From NCBI GenBank assembly GCA_002839855.1, contig PGYV01000003.1, forward strand, positions 96,450 through 160,449: a stretch of DNA of 64,000 bases. The letters are read 5' to 3'. The notes beneath the pieces were generated by a model that worked only from the letters and a program-made list of their open reading frames with translations, searched no databases and was not told where the DNA came from. Both the position numbers and the translations under genes were made by a program. Source of the stretch: Candidatus Goldiibacteriota bacterium HGW-Goldbacteria-1. Its GTDB lineage: Bacteria; Oederibacteriota; PGYV01. Below, one piece after another: positions 18,243-26,538 of the stretch. The stretch's first letter is position 1. Every line of letters begins with the position of its first letter.

Positions 18243-18599
18243 ATGGAAATAAGGGATAAAAAGTACTACCCAATAAGGGAAGTGGCACAGATAACGGATG
18301 TCAAAGAGTCCGTAATAAGGTTCTGGGAGCAGAACTTTGATGAATTAAAACCCATAAAGAACAGGGTAGGGCAGAGAAAATATACAAAAAAAGACATTGA
18401 TGTTATCTTTATTATAAAAAGGCTTCTTTATGATGATGAATATAAAATAAGCGGCGCGCAGAAGAAGGTAAAAGAGATTCTTGCCGCGGAAGACGGCCAG
18501 CAGCTGGAACTTTTTGAACTTGAAGAGAAATTAGGCCAGCAGAAGATTGAAGATGTTAAAAAAGGACTTATGGAGTGCCTGGAAATATTAAGGAGTTAG
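18243..18599 (+). CDS. MerR-family transcriptional regulator, single-domain
   Basis: The 118-residue protein has a MerR winged helix at residues 7-75: YPIREVAQITDVKESVIRFWE, then KPIKNRVGQRKYTKKDIDVIF and a helix ending in QKKVKE. A short charged helix follows (EEKLGQQKIEDVKKGL), with no Cys-containing or ligand-binding effector domain. Stand-alone proteins of this type commonly sit in core operons of candidate phyla; the target is unknown. It lies 12 bases after gpsA with an AGGGGG ribosome site, and is the last gene before the tRNA region. Confidence 0.9.
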   Translation: MEIRDKKYYPIREVAQITDVKESVIRFWEQNFDELKPIKNRVGQRKYTKKDIDVIFIIKRLLYDDEYKISGAQKKVKEILAAEDGQQLELFELEEKLGQQKIEDVKKGLMECLEILRS

Positions 18600-18695
18600 G
18601 AAAAACCTTTTAAACAAGGGCAAAAATATCCTTGAAACAAATAGTTCACAATGGTATATTATAAAATCTTAGTTGTGCAATAACTTATTCGTATA

Positions 18696-18980
18696 GTCGG
18701 GGCGTAGCACCTGACGATAGATGAGGAAAAGATTTATGATAGTCGTCAGGTACACTTCCGCCTGACATGATAGATTTTATGTTTGAAAAGTCGGGGCGTA
18801 GCACCTGACGATTGATGAGGAAAACGCTTCATGATAATCGTCAGGTACACTATCCTCTCGATAGAATAGGAAATTAAGGTAAGGTCGGGGCGTAGCACCT
18901 GACGATTGATGAGGAATAGCTCTTCATGATAATCGTCTGGTACACTACCTCCCAGTAATGATAGTTTTTATGTTTGAATA
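18696..18980 (+). repeat. Three tandem units: tRNA-Pro 5' end joined to a hairpin
   Basis: Units start at 18696, 18790 and 18884 (94, 94 and 97 bp). Each begins with the 13 bases GTCGGGGCGTAGC, identical to the start of the true tRNA-Pro genes plus one flanking GT. Where the D-arm should continue, each switches to ACCTGACGA(T) ... (A)TCGTCAGGT, a 9-11 bp stem (18709-18751, 18803-18846, 18897-18941). A leader like ATGATAG..TTTATGTTTGAA.A then precedes the next copy. The same leader precedes the intact tRNA at 18983. No tRNA can fold from these units. 18600-18695 shows nothing else. Confidence 0.8.
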
Positions 18981-18982
18981 GT

Positions 18983-19057
18983 CGGGGCGTAGCGCAGTGG
19001 TAGCGCGCTTGGTTCGGGACCAAGAGGCCGGAGGTTCGATCCCTCTCGCCCCGACCA
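18983..19057 (+). tRNA. tRNA-Pro (anticodon CGG)
   Basis: The acceptor stem CGGGGCG/CGCCCCG, D-arm GCGC-AGTGGTA-GCGC, anticodon arm CTTGG-TTCGGGA-CCAAG (anticodon CGG at 19015-19017), T-arm GGAGG-TTCGATC-CCTCT and an encoded CCA end are all present. C1-G72 is typical of tRNA-Pro. It reads codon CCG. Confidence 0.96.
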
Positions 19058-19125
19058 TGAGATATAGTATTAAGAAGTATATATAACAAATAAGATTCCG
19101 GGCATACTCCACCCGGTAATCGTTG

Positions 19126-19168
19126 CAGGAGATTGCCTGACAGCAAGTGTCAGGGAAATTTACTCCTG
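19126..19168. repeat. Bipartite hairpin between the two tRNA-Pro genes
   Basis: CAGGAG (19126) pairs with CTCCTG (19163-19168) and, inside it, CCTGACA (19136-19142) pairs with TGTCAGG (19148-19154). The inner stem shares the CCTGAC/GTCAGG core with the three tRNA-start units upstream. A smaller stem-loop (CCGGG..CCCGG, about 19098-19116) lies before it. No T-run follows, so it does not look like a terminator. Confidence 0.6.
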
Positions 19169-19196
19169 AAATGACAGTTTTTATGTCCGTAAAGGT

Positions 19197-19273
19197 CGGG
19201 GCGTAGCGCAGTTGGCTAGCGCGTTCGCTTGGGGTGCGAGAGGTCGCTGGTTCAAATCCAGTCGCCCCGACCA
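19197..19273 (+). tRNA. tRNA-Pro (anticodon GGG)
   Basis: The gene shares its acceptor stem and D-stem with the CGG gene upstream. The anticodon arm TTCGC-TTGGGGT-GCGAG gives anticodon GGG (19231-19233), reading CCC and CCU. The T-arm contains GTTCAAATC and CCA is encoded. Two different proline isoacceptors are thus adjacent. Confidence 0.96.
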
Positions 19274-19315
19274 GTAATTTTAATAAAAAAAACCAACTAA
19301 ATAACCGGTGAAAAT

Positions 19316-20035
19316 GTGAAGAAAAGCCTGGCAGTTTTGGCAGTCCTTTTGTGGGCAGCGTGCATACATGCTGAAAGCGTTGATGTAAACCATTTTCTTG
19401 AATGCCCGTCAGTTTCCGGTGAAAGCGGCTTTATTTATAACCCTTCGGCTTATTCCCTTGGATACGGCAATTTAAGCGCCGGCATTCACCAATTTATGTT
19501 CAAACTTAATTATGGCTTTATAGATATCTTGGAAGCCGGATTTACCTTTGATTACGGAGAGACCAGCGATTTTGTGCAGGCGCTTAAAAATATAGACTTG
19601 AACCTTAAAGTAAGGCCTTTTAATGAAGAAGAGCATTACGTAACGGCCGCTTTTGGAATTGAAAACATGCCCGTGAATCTGCTTGAAGGTTTTGGCGACA
19701 GGATGAGTATTTACGCGGTTGCTTCAAGAAAACTTTTTGACTGGGGTTTTAACCTTTCTGTGGGTTTTAAGAACAACATCCGGGGCAATGAATTAAAACC
19801 GCTTGAATGGAACTTTTTTGCCGACGCGGCAAAGGTAATAAACGATACAGTAATGGTAATTGCGGAGTATGAAGACGGCAATCTTAATGCCGGCGTAAAG
19901 ATAAGTATCAGTTATAACCTGAATGTGGAAGCGTATGTAGAAAGGTTAAACCGCACCGGGGATTTAAAAAGTTTTGGAGAATTTCTGCAGGAACACTTCA
20001 TATTCGGGATTACTTTCATTCAAAAGGCGTATTAA
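19316..20035 (+). CDS. Exported barrel-like protein of unknown function
   Basis: The 239-residue product has a signal peptide (about 1-19, ending in CIHA) and a body of amphipathic strands: AGIHQFMFKLNYGFIDILEAGFTFDYGE, NLKVRPFNEEEHYVTAAFGIEN, and AEYEDGNLNAGVKISISYN. This looks like a small outer-membrane barrel of the YjbH-like kind, although the final residue is Tyr rather than Phe. The start is GTG at 19316 with only a weak ribosome site. The stop overlaps the acylphosphatase start by one base. It resembles the protein at 38-724 in type but I cannot claim homology. Confidence 0.65.
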   Translation: MKKSLAVLAVLLWAACIHAESVDVNHFLECPSVSGESGFIYNPSAYSLGYGNLSAGIHQFMFKLNYGFIDILEAGFTFDYGETSDFVQALKNIDLNLKVRPFNEEEHYVTAAFGIENMPVNLLEGFGDRMSIYAVASRKLFDWGFNLSVGFKNNIRGNELKPLEWNFFADAAKVINDTVMVIAEYEDGNLNAGVKISISYNLNVEAYVERLNRTGDLKSFGEFLQEHFIFGITFIQKAY

Positions 20036-20313
20036 TGTCGGAAATGGCCGGCGTGTTAATAACGGTAAGCGGAATGGTGCAGGGTGTGGGCTATCGCTGG
20101 CACTGCAGGCAGCAGGCAGCCGCGCTGGGGCTTAAAGGGTACGTGAAAAATCTGGAAAACGGCGATGTGGAACTTAAAGTATTTGGGGAGCGCGGGGATA
20201 TAAACGGGCTGATATCTGAAATCACAGGGCGTGATAAGCCTTTTGCCGTGACAGGCATAAAAATTGATGACATATCTTTTGATAAAAGTTATAATGATTT
20301 TGTAATATTGTAA
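20035..20313 (+). CDS. acyP: Acylphosphatase
   Basis: This 92-residue enzyme hydrolyses acyl phosphates such as acetyl phosphate or 1,3-bisphosphoglycerate. The signature VSGMVQGVGYRWHCRQQA contains the phosphate-binding Arg21, and GYVKNLENGDVEL contains the catalytic Asn39. Length is typical. The ATG overlaps the stop of the preceding barrel gene (taATG), so translation is probably coupled, though no functional link is obvious. Confidence 0.94.
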   Translation: MSEMAGVLITVSGMVQGVGYRWHCRQQAAALGLKGYVKNLENGDVELKVFGERGDINGLISEITGRDKPFAVTGIKIDDISFDKSYNDFVIL

Positions 20314-20341
20314 TACGCTTTTTAAAAAAGCCGGGGGGGCT

Positions 20342-21451
20342 ATGAAGAAAAAAAAGAAAGCGGCAGTGGGAAAAAAGAAGATAATTAAAAAGGTTAAAAG
20401 CAAAAAGATAAAGAAAACTGTTGTATCAGTAATTGCAAAAAAGCCGGGGAAGAAAGCTGCAAAAAAAGAGGAACCATCCGAACTTGCCGAAGATTTTGCC
20501 GCCGATACGGAATCTGAACAGGATACCGAGGATGTTTCAGGGGACAAAATAAACATAAAGCGGGACCTTATTTTAAAAGGGATTGAAGATGAAGAGGAAG
20601 ATGAAAAATCCATATTAAAAGCGGTAAACGGCAAGGACGCCCTTGCCCTGTACTTTGACGAAATAAGGGCGGAAAAGGTATTAAGCGCGGAAGAAGAACG
20701 CGACCTTATTATTAAAACGCAGCACGGCGATGACATTGCCAAGGCAAAGCTGACCAAGGCAAATCTGAAACTTGTGGTGAAAATAGCAAAAAAATATGAA
20801 TACTTTGGCGTGCCTTTAATTGATCTTATTGAAGAGGGCAATATAGGCCTTTTAAAAGCGGTTGATAAGTTTGAAGTGGAGCGGGGGTTTCGGTTCAGCA
20901 CATACGCCACCTGGTGGATAAAGCAGTCCATAAACAGGGCTATTGCCAACCAGAAAAACACAATAAGAATACCGGTGCATATACTGGATGTATATCATAA
21001 GTATTTAAAGCTTCTGGAAAAAGAAGTAAAAGATAAAGGTAAAATTCCGGAAAATTACGATATGGCAAGGAAATTAAGAATAGACCCTATTAAATTAAAT
21101 GAGATACTTAACATTATTAAGTCGCCAAAGTCCCTTGACCTTGAATATGAAAGCGAAGACGGCGAAGGCGGCAGGTCTTTAAAAGACACCGTTGAAGATA
21201 TGGTACAGGCAAAACCGGACCAGGAACTGTTTGACATTGAAAAAAAAGAAACTATGATGGAACTTATCCGTATGTTAAAACCAAACGAACAGCAGGTAAT
21301 AATCTGCAGGTTTGGCCTGGAGAATAAACAGATACTGACACTGGAAGACATAGGCAAAAAACTTAAACTTACGCGCGAGCGTATCAGGCAGATAGAGGCA
21401 ATTGCAATAAAAAAACTTAAGTATTTTATGAAGACCGCCGACAAAAAATAA
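20342..21451 (+). CDS. RNA polymerase sigma factor, RpoD/SigA type, with basic N-terminal extension
   Basis: The 369-residue protein has sigma70 regions 1.2 (ALYFDEIRAEKVLSAEEE), 2 (NLKLVVKIAKKY, LIDLIEEGNIGLLKAVDKFE, RGFRFSTYATWWIKQSI), 3 and 4 (LTLEDIGKKLKLTRERIRQIEAIAIKKL). The promoter-recognition residues look like a primary sigma factor, in line with the TTGACA/TATAAT promoters in this window. Region 1.1 is replaced by about 55 very lysine-rich residues, then an acidic stretch (EDEEEDEK-like). It could be the housekeeping factor or a group 2 relative; without the genome I leave the symbol empty. Confidence 0.93.
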   Translation: MKKKKKAAVGKKKIIKKVKSKKIKKTVVSVIAKKPGKKAAKKEEPSELAEDFAADTESEQDTEDVSGDKINIKRDLILKGIEDEEEDEKSILKAVNGKDALALYFDEIRAEKVLSAEEERDLIIKTQHGDDIAKAKLTKANLKLVVKIAKKYEYFGVPLIDLIEEGNIGLLKAVDKFEVERGFRFSTYATWWIKQSINRAIANQKNTIRIPVHILDVYHKYLKLLEKEVKDKGKIPENYDMARKLRIDPIKLNEILNIIKSPKSLDLEYESEDGEGGRSLKDTVEDMVQAKPDQELFDIEKKETMMELIRMLKPNEQQVIICRFGLENKQILTLEDIGKKLKLTRERIRQIEAIAIKKLKYFMKTADKK

Positions 21452-21492
21452 CATATCCGGCACATTTACAAAATAGAAAAGGGGTAATTTTG

Positions 21493-22011
21493 ATGGAAAA
21501 GCAGATTAAAAAAGTCATTAAAGATGTTGTGGATTTTCCAAAGAAAGGGATAATTTTTAAGGATGTAACGCCGGTGTTTGCTGATGCGGCGGTTTTCAAG
21601 AAGCTTATTAACGCTCTGGCTAAAAGGTATTCAGGCAAAAAAATAGATGCCATAGTGGGCGTTGAATCCAGGGGATTTATTATAGGCGCGCCGCTTGCCT
21701 ATAAGCTTGGGCTTCCGTTTGTGCCTGTAAGAAAACCCGGAAAACTTCCGCGCGAAACATATAAAGAAGAATACGCCCTTGAATACGGCACCAACACACT
21801 GGAAATTCATAAGGATGCCATTAAAAAAGGCGGTAAAGTAATAATTGTGGATGACCTGCTGGCCACAGGCGGAACTATGGAAGCGTCCGCCAAGCTGGCA
21901 GAACGCTGCGGCGCCAAAGTTGCGGAAATGGTATTTGTGGTGGAACTTGATTTTCTTAAAGGCAGGGAAAAGTTAAATAATTATAAAGTCTATTCAATAG
22001 TACATTATTGA
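21493..22011 (+). CDS. apt: Adenine phosphoribosyltransferase
   Basis: Apt salvages adenine by joining it to PRPP to give AMP. The PRPP loop VIIVDDLLATGGTMEA, the N-terminal VVDFPKKGIIFKDVTP and the middle GVESRGFIIGAPLAYKLG and VPVRKPGKLP are all family signatures. Length (172) is normal. The ATG at 21493 follows AAAAGGGG with good spacing; a TTG three bases upstream is less likely. The stop overlaps the coding start of the membrane protein that follows, so the two are read together. Confidence 0.97.
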   Translation: MEKQIKKVIKDVVDFPKKGIIFKDVTPVFADAAVFKKLINALAKRYSGKKIDAIVGVESRGFIIGAPLAYKLGLPFVPVRKPGKLPRETYKEEYALEYGTNTLEIHKDAIKKGGKVIIVDDLLATGGTMEASAKLAERCGAKVAEMVFVVELDFLKGREKLNNYKVYSIVHY

Positions 22012-22013
22012 TA

Positions 22014-23873
22014 ATGCCCATACTTCAAAATACCGCCGTTGTTATGCTGACGGCGGTTCTCTTTTTAATCATAACAGGCGCCGGCGCCCTATTTTTAAGG
22101 GCAATTAAATCAGAACCTGAAAAAGGGGCGGATTTTATAATATTTTCTTTTGCGTCCGGCGCGGTTTTATTCTCTCTTGTAATTCTTACTGTGGGCAGGG
22201 CGGGGTTTTATACACTGCCGGCAATGCTTGTTATAGGCGCTGTATTTGCCGTGTGCGCGGGATTTTCCGCGGGGCGGTTTTTTGAATCAATAAAAGAGAC
22301 AGTAAAGTCTTTTTCCGGTGTTAAAGGATTTATTGCCATAGGCGTGTTATTGCTTGCGCTGCCAAGGTTTATATCGGTCTTTTTTAATATTTTTGTCCCA
22401 AATACTTCATGGGACACAATGGCGTACCACTACGCCATACCTTCAATTTATCAGCAGGCAGGGCAGATAACCTACATTCCATATATGTTTCATTCCAACT
22501 GGCCGCAGAATCTTGAACTTATTTTTGGCTGGTCAATGACAGTTTTCAATGACACGCTGGCGGGCGGCGCGGCTTTTATTTTTGCGGCAATGCTTTTATT
22601 AACCGTATTTCGGTTTGGACAGAAAGTTTCATCCGCGCGCGCGGGAATAATTGCGGCATCTATTGTCTGTGCTTTTGCTGTTTTTAAAAGGGAAGCGGTA
22701 AACGGGTATGTGGATACAGGGCTTGCTTTTTATGAAACTGCCGCCGCATACGGCGTGTTTTTATATATGCATTCAAAGAACCGCGCCCATTTAGGCGCTG
22801 CCGCTTTTGCGGCTGCCGGCGCGGCGTCGGTTAAAATACTTGGGCTTTTTTCGGCTGCATTTCTGCCGTTTTTTATACTGCTGGCGGATTATATTTATAA
22901 TGGTAAAGAAAAAAAACTGCGTATTATGGATGCCGTATTCTTTGGTATAATTGCCTGCCTTGCCGCGGCGCCGTGGTACATTAAAAGTTTTGTGGATACG
23001 GGAAATCCCGTATGGCCTTTTGCGTACGGCATTTTTGGCGGTAATAACTGGACTAAAGAGTTGTCCGATTTCCGCAGCGCCTATTACGGCGAACACGGAA
23101 GCGGAAGGGGCATTTTAAACCTGCTGTCGCTGCCGCTGTCTGTGATTACATCCAAAAACATGGATGGGTACGCGGGAAATAATTTTATATTCCTGTATCT
23201 AATGCTTCCGTTCTCGCTGTATATGGCTTTTGTTAAAAAACATAAAGACACATTATTATTGCTGCTGTTAACCGCGTGTTTTTTGGTTTTCTGGGTGGCA
23301 TCCAGCCAGTTTGTAAGGTTTCTCTTCCCGGGGCTTGTTATATTTACGGTTTTAAGCGCGGCCGCGGCGGATTATATATTTTCTATGGACAAGAAAGTAT
23401 TTTTAAAAATATTAACAGGCGGCTGCGTTTTATACCTTTTGTTATACTCCTACCCGTTTAAGTACGAAGGCGATTTTGCGGGCGTTAAAACATTTGCGGG
23501 GATAATAGACAGGGAAAAATACCTTGAAGGCAATATGGATAATTATAAACTTTTTAAAAAGATAAACGCTGATAATGATATAACAGGCAAAATAGTATTT
23601 TTCAGGGAGATAAGGGGATATTACCTGAAAAAAGATTACATCTGGGGCGACCCTTCAAATCAGGCTCTTATTGGGTATAATAATACTTCAGATACACTTA
23701 AAGACCTGCGTGATAACGGTGTGAATTATGTTGTAATGAATTCAAATATTTATTCCAAAATAGGGGATGGATATACTGAAACTGTGTTTGAAATAATGAA
23801 TGAAATAACGGGCAAACACTCTGAATTAAAATACTGCGAAAAAGGGGTCTGCCTTTATAAACTTATAAGATGA
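22014..23873 (+). CDS. Multi-pass membrane protein, GT-C/ArnT-like glycosyltransferase candidate
   Basis: The product of about 619 residues has roughly 12 hydrophobic segments followed by a 130-residue soluble tail. A large loop after the third segment holds SWDTMAYHYAIPSIYQQAG, with an Asp shortly after a membrane helix, as in GT-C enzymes that use polyprenyl-phosphate sugars; a YPFKYEGDF region and a C-terminal soluble domain (RDNGVNYVVMNSNIY) resemble GT39/DUF-type proteins of this fold. Substrate and acceptor are unknown. There is no ribosome site before the ATG at 22014, which lies two bases after the apt stop, so translation probably depends on coupling. Confidence 0.7.
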   Translation: MPILQNTAVVMLTAVLFLIITGAGALFLRAIKSEPEKGADFIIFSFASGAVLFSLVILTVGRAGFYTLPAMLVIGAVFAVCAGFSAGRFFESIKETVKSFSGVKGFIAIGVLLLALPRFISVFFNIFVPNTSWDTMAYHYAIPSIYQQAGQITYIPYMFHSNWPQNLELIFGWSMTVFNDTLAGGAAFIFAAMLLLTVFRFGQKVSSARAGIIAASIVCAFAVFKREAVNGYVDTGLAFYETAAAYGVFLYMHSKNRAHLGAAAFAAAGAASVKILGLFSAAFLPFFILLADYIYNGKEKKLRIMDAVFFGIIACLAAAPWYIKSFVDTGNPVWPFAYGIFGGNNWTKELSDFRSAYYGEHGSGRGILNLLSLPLSVITSKNMDGYAGNNFIFLYLMLPFSLYMAFVKKHKDTLLLLLLTACFLVFWVASSQFVRFLFPGLVIFTVLSAAAADYIFSMDKKVFLKILTGGCVLYLLLYSYPFKYEGDFAGVKTFAGIIDREKYLEGNMDNYKLFKKINADNDITGKIVFFREIRGYYLKKDYIWGDPSNQALIGYNNTSDTLKDLRDNGVNYVVMNSNIYSKIGDGYTETVFEIMNEITGKHSELKYCEKGVCLYKLIR

Positions 23874-23904
23874 CCGGCATTGTGCCGAAATAACGGGAGG
23901 TTGT

Positions 23905-25164
23905 ATGAAGAGAAAAATGTTAGTGTTGGGTTCGGTCTTATTGGTTCTTATGTTCCTGGCAGGATGCGGCAAGCCGTTTCACAAACAGCTTGACGAGGCG
24001 CTTACGGCGGGCAATTATCAGGCGGCTGTGGATTTAATTGAAGCGGAAAAGTTAAAACCCAAGGAAAATGTTTATTCCGAAAAGAATGAGATCCTATATT
24101 ATATGGATAAAGGCGCGGTATTACAGGTATTGAAAGAGTATGAAGAAAGCTGCAGCCTTATGTCAAAAGCGGATGAACTGGTAGATAAACTTTACACCAA
24201 AAGTGTGCTGGACGAAACTGCGGCATTTTTGTCAAGTGACCTGAACATAAAATACAGGGGAGAAGATTTTGAAAGCGTTATGTTAAGCATAGTGGCCATG
24301 CTTAATTACATGTATCAGGGGCAGTATGAAAAAGGTGTTATAGAATCAAGAAAGGTAAATAATAAATTGAAATACTTTGAAGCGGAATACGGGGACAAGG
24401 CGATATACACAGAAGACCCGCTTGCGCGCTATCTGGCAGGATTCTGCTACGAAGCATCGGGTTATTATAATGAAGCGTATATTGATTACAAACTTGCGGC
24501 CGCGGCGTGCGAAAAGTATGAAAGTATTTACGGCGTAAGCGTTCCGGAAATTATGAAGGCAAGCGCGGTTTCAATGGCGGAAGCCAACAGGTTTGAAGAT
24601 GACGTGGAATATTATAAAAGTAAATGGGGCGCGCTGGATTATACAAAAAAAGAGCAGCTTGCAGGCAATTCAGAAGTGCTGCTTGTGATATATGACGGCC
24701 TTCCCGCGTATAAGGTGGAAGACAAGAATTTCCTGACAGGCATAGCCCTTCCCAAATATCAGAAGAGGGACAGCTGGCTGGAAGATGTAGAGGTTAAGTG
24801 CAAAGAAACAGTGTGCCCCGTGCAGCTTGTACAGGACCAGGCAGCAATATCGTATAAGAATCTGGAGACGAAAAACGGTATCATGATGTTAAAAGGTGTT
24901 GGCAGGGGCGTGGCAAAAACAATAATGAAAAACATTCCGCTTGGTTCGTTGTTTGTAGGCGAAGAAAGGGCAGACACAAGGTGCTGGAGGACAATTCCTT
25001 CCAGGTTCCACCTTGTAAGGATAAAGCTTGCCCCGGGCCAGCATGAAATAAAGGTTACATTAAAAGCAGCCCCAGGCGATAAATTACACACAGACAGGGA
25101 AGAAATAATAACAACAAAGCTTGTAAAAGGCCAGAAAAAGGTCTATCCCGTCTACGCGTTTTAA
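23905..25164 (+). CDS. COG3014-type lipoprotein with TPR-like helices
   Basis: The 419-residue protein has a lipoprotein signal peptide with lipobox LAGC (Cys21). The first half is helical with TPR-like repeats (ALTAGNYQAAVDLIEAEKL, VLKEYEESCSLMSKADELV, YLAGFCYEASGYYNEAYIDYKLA). The second half contains LLVIYDGLPAYKVE and the ending TRCWRTIPSRFHLVRIKLAPGQHEIKVTL, which I recognise from the COG3014 lipoprotein family. The function of that family is unknown; surface or periplasmic display is likely. GGGAGG precedes the ATG. It ends the transcription unit that includes sigma factor and apt. Confidence 0.82.
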   Translation: MKRKMLVLGSVLLVLMFLAGCGKPFHKQLDEALTAGNYQAAVDLIEAEKLKPKENVYSEKNEILYYMDKGAVLQVLKEYEESCSLMSKADELVDKLYTKSVLDETAAFLSSDLNIKYRGEDFESVMLSIVAMLNYMYQGQYEKGVIESRKVNNKLKYFEAEYGDKAIYTEDPLARYLAGFCYEASGYYNEAYIDYKLAAAACEKYESIYGVSVPEIMKASAVSMAEANRFEDDVEYYKSKWGALDYTKKEQLAGNSEVLLVIYDGLPAYKVEDKNFLTGIALPKYQKRDSWLEDVEVKCKETVCPVQLVQDQAAISYKNLETKNGIMMLKGVGRGVAKTIMKNIPLGSLFVGEERADTRCWRTIPSRFHLVRIKLAPGQHEIKVTLKAAPGDKLHTDREEIITTKLVKGQKKVYPVYAF

Positions 25165-25185
25165 TTTGTTTTGTCTTCTAATGTA

Positions 25186-25259
25186 GAGGCGCAACATGTT
25201 GCGTCTCGTCTTTTGATGTTTAGTATTTAGGTGTGGTAGACGCGGGTCTTCAGCCCGCG
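25186..25259. repeat. Two GC-rich palindromes of a dispersed intergenic family
   Basis: GAGGCGCAACATGTTGCGTCTC (25186-25207) is a 22-base near-perfect palindrome, and CGCGGG (25241-25246) pairs with CCCGCG (25254-25259) within TAGACGCGGGTCTTCAGC. Related hairpins lie near 33310 and 45096-45190. The first may also act as a terminator (it is followed by GTCTTTTG). Confidence 0.6.
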
Positions 25260-25329
25260 GTAGTTGAGTTGTTGTTTGTCATATGTTTTTTAAAGTTTAA
25301 TTTTATATAAACATATAAAAGGAGAAATT

Positions 25330-26457
25330 ATGAAAAAAATTTTGATTTGTATGTTTGTTATTTCCATGATGGCTGTAATCGGCTGTAAAAGCGCGCAGAA
25401 TCCGTCATCCGTATCTGCACCCGCACCCACACCCACCGCAACAGGGGTCTGGGAGGCTGTTTGGACCGCCGGTTTTTCTGAAGGGCAGGCGGATAACACT
25501 TCGCTTTGCGTTTATCAGGGTGTGCCGTTTATTGCATTCAGCGATATTGCTAACGGCAGCAGGGCAACAGTAATGAAATTTACCGGCAGTTCATGGGATG
25601 TTGTCGGCACTGCGGGATTCTCTGCAGGCAGTACCGAGTACATTTCATTAGATATTTATAATGGAGAACCATATGTGGCTTATCAGGACGCCGGGAACAG
25701 TTCAAAGGCAACGGTTATGAAATACTCGGGCGGAGTATGGTCTGTTGTGGGTACTGCAGGGTTCTCGCCGGGCACGGCGTTGTATGTATCAATGTTTATA
25801 AGCGGCGGCACTCCTTATGTGACATTCGTAAATGTTTTTGCTTTAGGGAACAAGGCAACGGTTATGAAGTATAATGGCGCGGCATGGGTAAATGTAGGCA
25901 GCGCGTCTTTCACATCGGGCACTGCCACTAATTCTTCGTTATTTGTATATGATGGTACGCCGTATCTGTCTTTTTCTGACGGAAACAGCGGTCAAAAGGC
26001 ATCGGTAATGAAATTTAACGGGACAGGATGGGAATATGCCGGTAATGCCGGCTTTTCAGGAGATTCTGTAACGCACACTTCGCTTTTTGTTGATAATGGA
26101 ATTCCGTATGTTTCTTATCAGGACAATACCGATGAGATAACTGTAATGAAGCTTAACGGCAGTTTATGGGGAAAATTAGGCACAGAAGCTATATCGGAAG
26201 GTTATTCTCCGTATACGTCGTTGTGGGTTTATAACAATATGCCATATGTGGCATTCACGCAGTCTTTAGGCGGTTATCAGGCATGGGTAAAAAGATATAA
26301 CGGCTCTGTGTGGGAAACAGTTGGCGGCGGGGCAGTATCATCAAGCCAGGCGAATTTTGTTTCGCTTGACGTGTATAACGGAACGCTTTATCTGGGATAC
26401 AGGGATGGAGCCAACTCCTCCAAATCAACTGTAATGAAGTACACAGGCGGATTGTAA
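25330..26457 (+). CDS. Lipoprotein with seven propeller-like repeats, copy 1
   Basis: The 375-residue protein has a lipobox ending in IGC (Cys19), a short Pro/Ala/Thr linker, then seven repeats of about 48 residues. Each repeat follows the pattern W-x-VGTAGFS-G...SL-VY-G-PYVAY-D...ATVMKY-G. The count fits a closed seven-bladed beta-propeller. I know no named domain for these repeats and no ligand. A paralogue with the same seven repeats is encoded on the opposite strand at 30966-32051, beyond a four-gene cassette. AAAGGAG precedes the ATG. It would be exposed at the cell surface or in the periplasm. Confidence 0.8.
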   Translation: MKKILICMFVISMMAVIGCKSAQNPSSVSAPAPTPTATGVWEAVWTAGFSEGQADNTSLCVYQGVPFIAFSDIANGSRATVMKFTGSSWDVVGTAGFSAGSTEYISLDIYNGEPYVAYQDAGNSSKATVMKYSGGVWSVVGTAGFSPGTALYVSMFISGGTPYVTFVNVFALGNKATVMKYNGAAWVNVGSASFTSGTATNSSLFVYDGTPYLSFSDGNSGQKASVMKFNGTGWEYAGNAGFSGDSVTHTSLFVDNGIPYVSYQDNTDEITVMKLNGSLWGKLGTEAISEGYSPYTSLWVYNNMPYVAFTQSLGGYQAWVKRYNGSVWETVGGGAVSSSQANFVSLDVYNGTLYLGYRDGANSSKSTVMKYTGGL

Positions 26458-26469
26458 AAATTATCAGAT

Positions 26470-26538
26470 AACTAACCATGGCGGTAAAAACATAATGGGA
26501 TTTGACGCGGAATTTGAAAAAGGGAAACAGGAATGTTT
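26470..26538. repeat. Left 69-bp direct repeat flanking an accessory cassette
   Basis: This stretch matches 30433-30500 with five differences (one of them an inserted A). The shared sequence covers CCATGGCGGTAAAA, the ATG and the first 14 or so codons of the YkgJ gene at 30457. The four genes at 26618-30421 lie between the copies. Confidence 0.85.

Noticed and set aside
18803-18846. Possible hammerhead ribozyme from the words TGATGAGGAAAA in the tRNA-like units
   Set aside because: The CUGAUGAG and GAAA core elements are not arranged around a proper stem II, and no three-stem junction with a cleavage site can be drawn.
18696-18980. CRISPR array
   Set aside because: The units are 94-97 bp with conserved 13-base starts and conserved hairpins rather than short repeats with unrelated spacers, and no cas gene is nearby.
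18874-19146. Reverse-strand 90-codon frame over the tRNA region
   Set aside because: It is the antisense of the tRNA-Pro gene and hairpin units; such tRNA-antisense frames are a known annotation artefact.
20056-20961. 301-codon reverse-strand frame opposite acylphosphatase and the sigma factor
   Set aside because: It mirrors two well-supported genes; its low-complexity Ser/Phe content is what the Lys/Glu-rich sigma N-terminus gives in antisense.
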